Positions 45,992-49,677 of a stretch of DNA of 49,677 nt are shown one piece after another; the first letter of the stretch is position 1, and each line of letters begins with the position of its first letter. Source of the stretch: Vibrio sonorensis. GTDB lineage: Bacteria; Pseudomonadota; Gammaproteobacteria; Enterobacterales; Vibrionaceae. The translations under genes and the position numbers were made by a program. The notes beneath the pieces are model-generated. The model saw nothing but the letters and a program-made list of their open reading frames with translations. It made no database searches and was not told where the DNA came from. The DNA lies in assembly GCF_001854765.1 (NCBI RefSeq), contig NZ_LJJE01000109.1:1-49677 (forward strand), given 5' to 3'.

Positions 45992-47821
45992 ATGTTTTTT
46001 AGCCGACGTTTTTTGCCTTACTTTACGACTCAATGTTTAGGAGCGCTGAATGACAACCTATACAAAAACGCTTTAATCCTGATGGTGGCTTACAGCCAGA
46101 CTTCCGTTATGCCTGTCTCGCAAAGCTTGTTTATTAATCTCGCAGCCGCTCTTTTTATATTGCCGTTTTTTCTCTTTTCAGCGCATGCGGGTAACATCGC
46201 CGATCGAATGGATAAGGCAGTGCTTATCAGGCGCTTAAAAATAGGTGAAATGGTAATTATGCTGGCTGGTGCGGTCGCCATCACTACACAAAGTTACCTT
46301 TCTATGTTGGCTCTACTATTTTTAATGGGTACACAATCTGCCTACTTTGGATCCGTTAAGTATGCTTTGCTACCCCAAGCTCTCAAGAGTAAGGAACTGG
46401 TAGCTGGAAATGCTTGGGTAGAGATGGGCACCTTTCTTTCCATTTTACTCGGCACACTCTCTGCGGGCCTGATAGTGAGCTTGCCAAACAGTGAATCCAT
46501 GGCCGCTGCTACCTTGGTAATCATAGCTTTGACAGGGTGGTTATCTAGCACCCTTATCCCTTCATTGCCCGCTCAACAATCGAACGAACCCTATACCTCG
46601 ACTTCATCGATACTAAAACAAGCAAAATCGCAAAAAGGTATATGGCTAAGCATTTTGGGAATTAGCTGGTTTTGGTTTGTTGGCGCCACCTATCTCACTC
46701 AATTTCCGAATTTTACTAAAAACGTTCTTAATGCTAACCCTAGTGTTGTATCCATTCTTCTGGCCTTGTTTTCCATCGGTATAGCGTTGGGTTCAATCGC
46801 GTCAAAAAAGCTGTCTGGTTCGAGGGTAGAACTTGGCACACTGCCATTGGCTTTGTTAGTAATGAGCTATTTTGGTTTAGACATGCTTTGGTCAGCATCT
46901 GCCATAGATTCACACCAGCTCAACCATGTGATGAACTACCTCTCTGATACTAGCAACTACCGGTTTATGCTCAATCTAACCATGATTGGCTTTGGTGGAG
47001 GGCTATACATAGTACCTTTGTATGCTTACCTTCAAGTCCAAAGTCCCAAAGGCGATAGAGCAAAAATGGTCGCAGCAAACAACATAGTTAATGCACTTTT
47101 TATGGTAATTTCTGCCGTCGTTTCTATCGTTGTACTAAACGTGATAAGCCTATCAGTCACTCAACTGTTTGTTTGGGTGTCCATTATGAACTTAGTTATG
47201 GCCTATCTAGTGTATAAAAAGACCAAAAGCAGCACCCATCGTTGTATCTGTCATTTACTCGCCAAACTCATGTATCGAGTAAAAACAAAGGGGAAAGACA
47301 ACTTGCCGACAACTGGAAGCGCCTTAGTTATTGCTAATCACGTGAGCTTTGTTGATGCAATCCTACTGATGAGTGCGTCACCTAGACCAATTCGTTTTGT
47401 TATGGACAAAGCGATTAGTGAAACTCCATTTCTTAAGCATCTGTTTAGACATGTAGGCGTGATACCAATCTGCTCACCAAAAATTTGCTCAGACACATAC
47501 AAACAGGCCTTCGTTAAAATTGATGAAGCATTGCTCAAACAAGAGATCGTTTGCATCTTTCCAGAAGGAAAACTGACTAAAACCGGCGAGCTCAACGAGT
47601 TTAAGCCTGGTGTAATGAAAATACTCAACCAAAGACCTGTTCCTGTCTATCCGGTAGTACTGAAAGGCTTATGGGGTTCGTTTTTTAGTAGAAAAAAGAA
47701 GTTCGGCTTTAAACTCCCAAGCAGATTTTGGTCAAAGATAGACATACGCATTGGTCAATCTATGCAACAGCCAAGACTAGATCAGATGCAGAAAGAAGTA
47801 GAAACCATGTTAGCCACCTAA
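45992..47821 (+). CDS. LplT-PlsC fusion: lysophospholipid transporter and acyltransferase
   Basis: A 609-residue membrane protein. The N-terminal part (about 1-410) is an MFS transporter like LplT, starting RRFLPYFTTQCLGALNDN, which flips lysophospholipids inward. The C-terminal part (about 420-609) is a PlsC-type acyltransferase with the NHVSFVD motif (HX4D, His 450) and FPEGK (about 523-527). Together they would re-acylate lysophospholipid after import, the role shared by E. coli LplT and Aas, but no acyl-ACP synthetase domain is fused here. The ATG at 45992 has GGAG six bases upstream; earlier in-frame starts lack such a site. Confidence 0.9.
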   Translation: MFFSRRFLPYFTTQCLGALNDNLYKNALILMVAYSQTSVMPVSQSLFINLAAALFILPFFLFSAHAGNIADRMDKAVLIRRLKIGEMVIMLAGAVAITTQSYLSMLALLFLMGTQSAYFGSVKYALLPQALKSKELVAGNAWVEMGTFLSILLGTLSAGLIVSLPNSESMAAATLVIIALTGWLSSTLIPSLPAQQSNEPYTSTSSILKQAKSQKGIWLSILGISWFWFVGATYLTQFPNFTKNVLNANPSVVSILLALFSIGIALGSIASKKLSGSRVELGTLPLALLVMSYFGLDMLWSASAIDSHQLNHVMNYLSDTSNYRFMLNLTMIGFGGGLYIVPLYAYLQVQSPKGDRAKMVAANNIVNALFMVISAVVSIVVLNVISLSVTQLFVWVSIMNLVMAYLVYKKTKSSTHRCICHLLAKLMYRVKTKGKDNLPTTGSALVIANHVSFVDAILLMSASPRPIRFVMDKAISETPFLKHLFRHVGVIPICSPKICSDTYKQAFVKIDEALLKQEIVCIFPEGKLTKTGELNEFKPGVMKILNQRPVPVYPVVLKGLWGSFFSRKKKFGFKLPSRFWSKIDIRIGQSMQQPRLDQMQKEVETMLAT

Positions 47822-47964
47822 TACGCAGCCTGTTAACAACAGCAAAGATACTGATCACAACAACATAAGAAAAAAGATGGAAAAGTAAAACTATATAAGG
47901 CACTAGTTGCACCAAAGGCAAACAAGTCAATACGATATAGCTAATAAAAAATATGGACTGAATA

Positions 47965-49491
47965 ATGAAACTCAATTTTTCATGGCTACTACTACCCATT
48001 ATGTCATTAGGGTGCGCAACAACATCACACAGTGTTCCTTTACCTACTCATGACTACTGCGCAGATGTACCCATTTTGGACCGACAACCGCTCTCAAAGC
48101 ACCTTATTCCATATGCTGAGCAACTCAAAGGGAAAAGTGGAGTATACGTTTTAGAGCAAGGTACAGAAGCAATGATGTCAAGAGCATGGCTAACAGAGCG
48201 TGCTGAGAAAACTATAGATATTCAATACTTCATATTTTCTGTCGACAACATCGGATTGATAGCAACAGATTACCTCGTCAGAGCTGCTGAACGCGGGGTA
48301 CAAGTAAGAGTATTGGTCGATGACATCATGTTAGAAGCCAGTGGAGATGAGTTAGTCACTCTTACTTCTCATGAGAACATACACATTAAGGTGTACAACC
48401 CCAATGCAAATGTCGGAAAGAACATTGCCCAAAAGCTCGTTACTTTAGTCACCGACTTCCATGGTTTAAACCAAAGAATGCACAACAAAATTTTCTTAGT
48501 CGACAACAAAGTGGCCATCACTGGTGGACGCAACATCGCCGACGAATATTTTGGCTTTGACCACACTTATAACTTTAGAGATAGAGATGTACTTTTAGCT
48601 GGGGAAGTGATCGACAGCATGAGTAGATCGTTTGAAGAATACTGGAATCATGAGATCGCTGTATCTGTAGAAGAGCTGATCGAATCCGGTAAAGATCAAA
48701 AAGAACCTAACTTCACCCCCCTACATCAATATGCCTGCGATCCAGAAAACTTCCATCCAGAAATCAGAAACGAAATAGAGCAAGTACCACATACGTTCGA
48801 TAAATTGATTAAAGAGGGCAAACTTCACTTTGTTGACGATGTTGAATATCTCGCAGACCAACCAGGTAAAAACGATCAAACCACTTTCTTAGGGGGAGGA
48901 AGCGTGACTAAAGATCGTTTAGTAGAACTAGCAAACCAAGCTAAAAAAAGCATCATTATTCAAACCCCTTACCTAGTCACGACAAAAGAGGACAGGAAGT
49001 TTCTCACCGCTCTCGTGAACAAGGGAATCGACATCAGAATATTAACAAATAGTCTTGCCTCTAATGACAACCTAGAGGCTTTTAGTGGCTATCAGAGAGA
49101 CCGAAAAGCGCTGTTGGCAACAGGAGTAGATATCTACGAGTTTCGCCCCAACGCCAAAATACGGCAGAGGGTTATGAACGAACAAATGTATAAGCGCTTA
49201 CCAAGTACTCCCATCTTCGGTTTGCACTCGAAAACAATGACGATCGATAACGATATTACTGTTATAGGTACCTACAATTTAGACCCTAGAAGTGCCAATC
49301 TTAATACAGAGAGTATTACCATCATTCCATCCAAGGGGATTACCAAAGACGTCCGTGAGGGCATGTTAGCAGAGATGGAACCGGAAAATGCTTGGAGAGT
49401 AACTAAGGACTTTAATCCGGACGACCAAGTCACATTGACCAAACAATTGAGAGTAAAAGTAAGAAGGGTCGTCCCCAAAAACATCCTGTAA
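47965..49491 (+). CDS. Phospholipase D-family lipoprotein, cardiolipin-synthase-like
   Basis: A 508-residue protein with a lipobox MSLGC (Cys 17) and two HKD motifs: H173-N-K175 with D180 (RMHNKIFLVD) and H421-S-K423 with D428 (LHSKTMTID). The domain order and length resemble ClsC-type cardiolipin synthases and related PLD-superfamily proteins of the envelope. The lipid anchor is an unusual addition for a synthase. It lies downstream of the LplT-PlsC gene, 143 bases away on the same strand, so both may work on phospholipids. It could also be a phosphodiesterase of another substrate. Confidence 0.85.
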   Translation: MKLNFSWLLLPIMSLGCATTSHSVPLPTHDYCADVPILDRQPLSKHLIPYAEQLKGKSGVYVLEQGTEAMMSRAWLTERAEKTIDIQYFIFSVDNIGLIATDYLVRAAERGVQVRVLVDDIMLEASGDELVTLTSHENIHIKVYNPNANVGKNIAQKLVTLVTDFHGLNQRMHNKIFLVDNKVAITGGRNIADEYFGFDHTYNFRDRDVLLAGEVIDSMSRSFEEYWNHEIAVSVEELIESGKDQKEPNFTPLHQYACDPENFHPEIRNEIEQVPHTFDKLIKEGKLHFVDDVEYLADQPGKNDQTTFLGGGSVTKDRLVELANQAKKSIIIQTPYLVTTKEDRKFLTALVNKGIDIRILTNSLASNDNLEAFSGYQRDRKALLATGVDIYEFRPNAKIRQRVMNEQMYKRLPSTPIFGLHSKTMTIDNDITVIGTYNLDPRSANLNTESITIIPSKGITKDVREGMLAEMEPENAWRVTKDFNPDDQVTLTKQLRVKVRRVVPKNIL

Positions 49492-49497
49492 TGTCCA

Positions 49498-49534
49498 AAA
49501 TAGTAATTGGTCTACTATGATCCAATTACTATTT
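49498..49534 (+). terminator. Hairpin after the PLD gene
   Basis: A perfect 13-base-pair stem, AAATAGTAATTGG with CCAATTACTATTT, around an eleven-base loop, ends at a short T-stretch. It is placed 7 bases after the PLD stop, so it probably ends that transcript although the T-run is short. Confidence 0.55.
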
Positions 49535-49550
49535 ACCCTCATAAAACCAT

Positions 49551-49580
49551 AAAAAAAGCCCCAGTCTTTCGACTGAGGCT
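49551..49580 (-). terminator. Terminator on the minus strand at the right edge
   Basis: AGCCCCAGTC pairs with GACTGAGGCT (one mismatch) around TTTC, with seven A at 49551-49557 that give a T-run on the minus strand. It ends a minus transcript coming from beyond the window, most likely a tRNA or rRNA operon. Confidence 0.8.
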
Positions 49581-49588
49581 ACTTAAGA

Positions 49589-49677
49589 TGGCAGGGGTGG
49601 ACTGGGCCGGCATTCCGGAGATTCGAACCCCCAACACGCGCTTTCTTTTTGATATACAGGGGAATCCGCTGCTCTGG
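49589..49677 (-). tRNA. tRNA-Trp-like sequence, disturbed and cut by the window edge
   Basis: Read on the minus strand, blocks match tRNA-Trp: AGAGCAGCGGATTCC (D-arm side and the start of the anticodon arm), CGTGTTGGGGGTTCGAATCTC (T-arm) and ACCCCTGCCA with the CCA end. But two stretches do not fit: about 21 bases replace the anticodon region's second half, and about 16 bases (CGGAATGCCGGCCCAG) interrupt before the acceptor end. A functional tRNA could not fold this way. It may be an assembly artefact at a repeat edge or a degenerate copy. The nearby terminator suits a tRNA at the end of an rRNA operon. Confidence 0.5.

Overview
The window is a stretch of a Vibrio-type gammaproteobacterial chromosome. 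The evidence is the gene set and order (ilvC/ilvY, hemN, yihI, cytochrome c4, engB, spf, polA, ryhB, hemB, tatABC, ubiBJE, rmuC, ftnA, uspAB, rsmJ, asnC, a tsrA-like gene, thiCEFSGH), a Spot 42 RNA, a long Vibrio-style RyhB, and three ParB parS sites. Clustered parS sites place it on the large chromosome near its origin, as known for Vibrio cholerae chromosome I. No prophage, insertion sequence, integron or CRISPR array was seen.

Layout. 1-6003: ilvC with its divergent regulator ilvY, hemN, then an operon of a methyltransferase, yihI and a DUF2489 gene. 6004-8815: an intergenic RNA that looks like a CsrB-family regulator, cytochrome c4, engB, a short candidate RNA and Spot 42. 8816-12674: polA, RyhB with a Fur box, and an acetyltransferase. 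12740-20892: hemB, tatD, tatABC, ubiE-ubiJ-ubiB and rmuC. 21062-28876: an EamA transporter, an HDOD protein, a serine hydrolase, a flavoprotein, uspB, ftnA, uspA, a Cys/Lys-rich protein and rsmJ. 28933-37126: a membrane GGDEF-EAL sensor, asnC, a tsrA-like gene, a Bcr-type exporter, a LysR regulator and an aminopeptidase P. 37190-43420: the thiamine operon thiCEFSGH under a TPP riboswitch, preceded upstream by crcB. 44102-49491: a less conserved segment with a hydrolase-KTSC protein, a lipoprotein, an LplT-PlsC fusion and a phospholipase-D lipoprotein. The right edge carries a terminator and a damaged tRNA-Trp-like sequence, probably the end of an rRNA/tRNA operon.

Genes that work together: ilvY/ilvC (branched-chain amino acids), tatABC (folded-protein export), ubiE/J/B (ubiquinone), thiC-E-F-S-G-H (thiamine), RyhB/ftnA/hemB/hemN (iron and heme), and the LplT-PlsC/PLD pair (phospholipid turnover).

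A striking property is nine apparent single-base deletions in seven genes (polA twice, thiE twice, ubiB, the EamA gene, the GGDEF-EAL gene, thiG, thiC). In each case restoring one base per break gives a full-length protein, and for five of the nine the missing base is one G of a coding-strand G pair or run. I read this mainly as sequencing or assembly error, not real gene decay. The most interesting biological signals are the CsrB-like RNA at 6144-6440, the parS cluster, the candidate RNA after Spot 42, the N-terminally extended ThiE, and the hydrolase-KTSC/lipoprotein pair.
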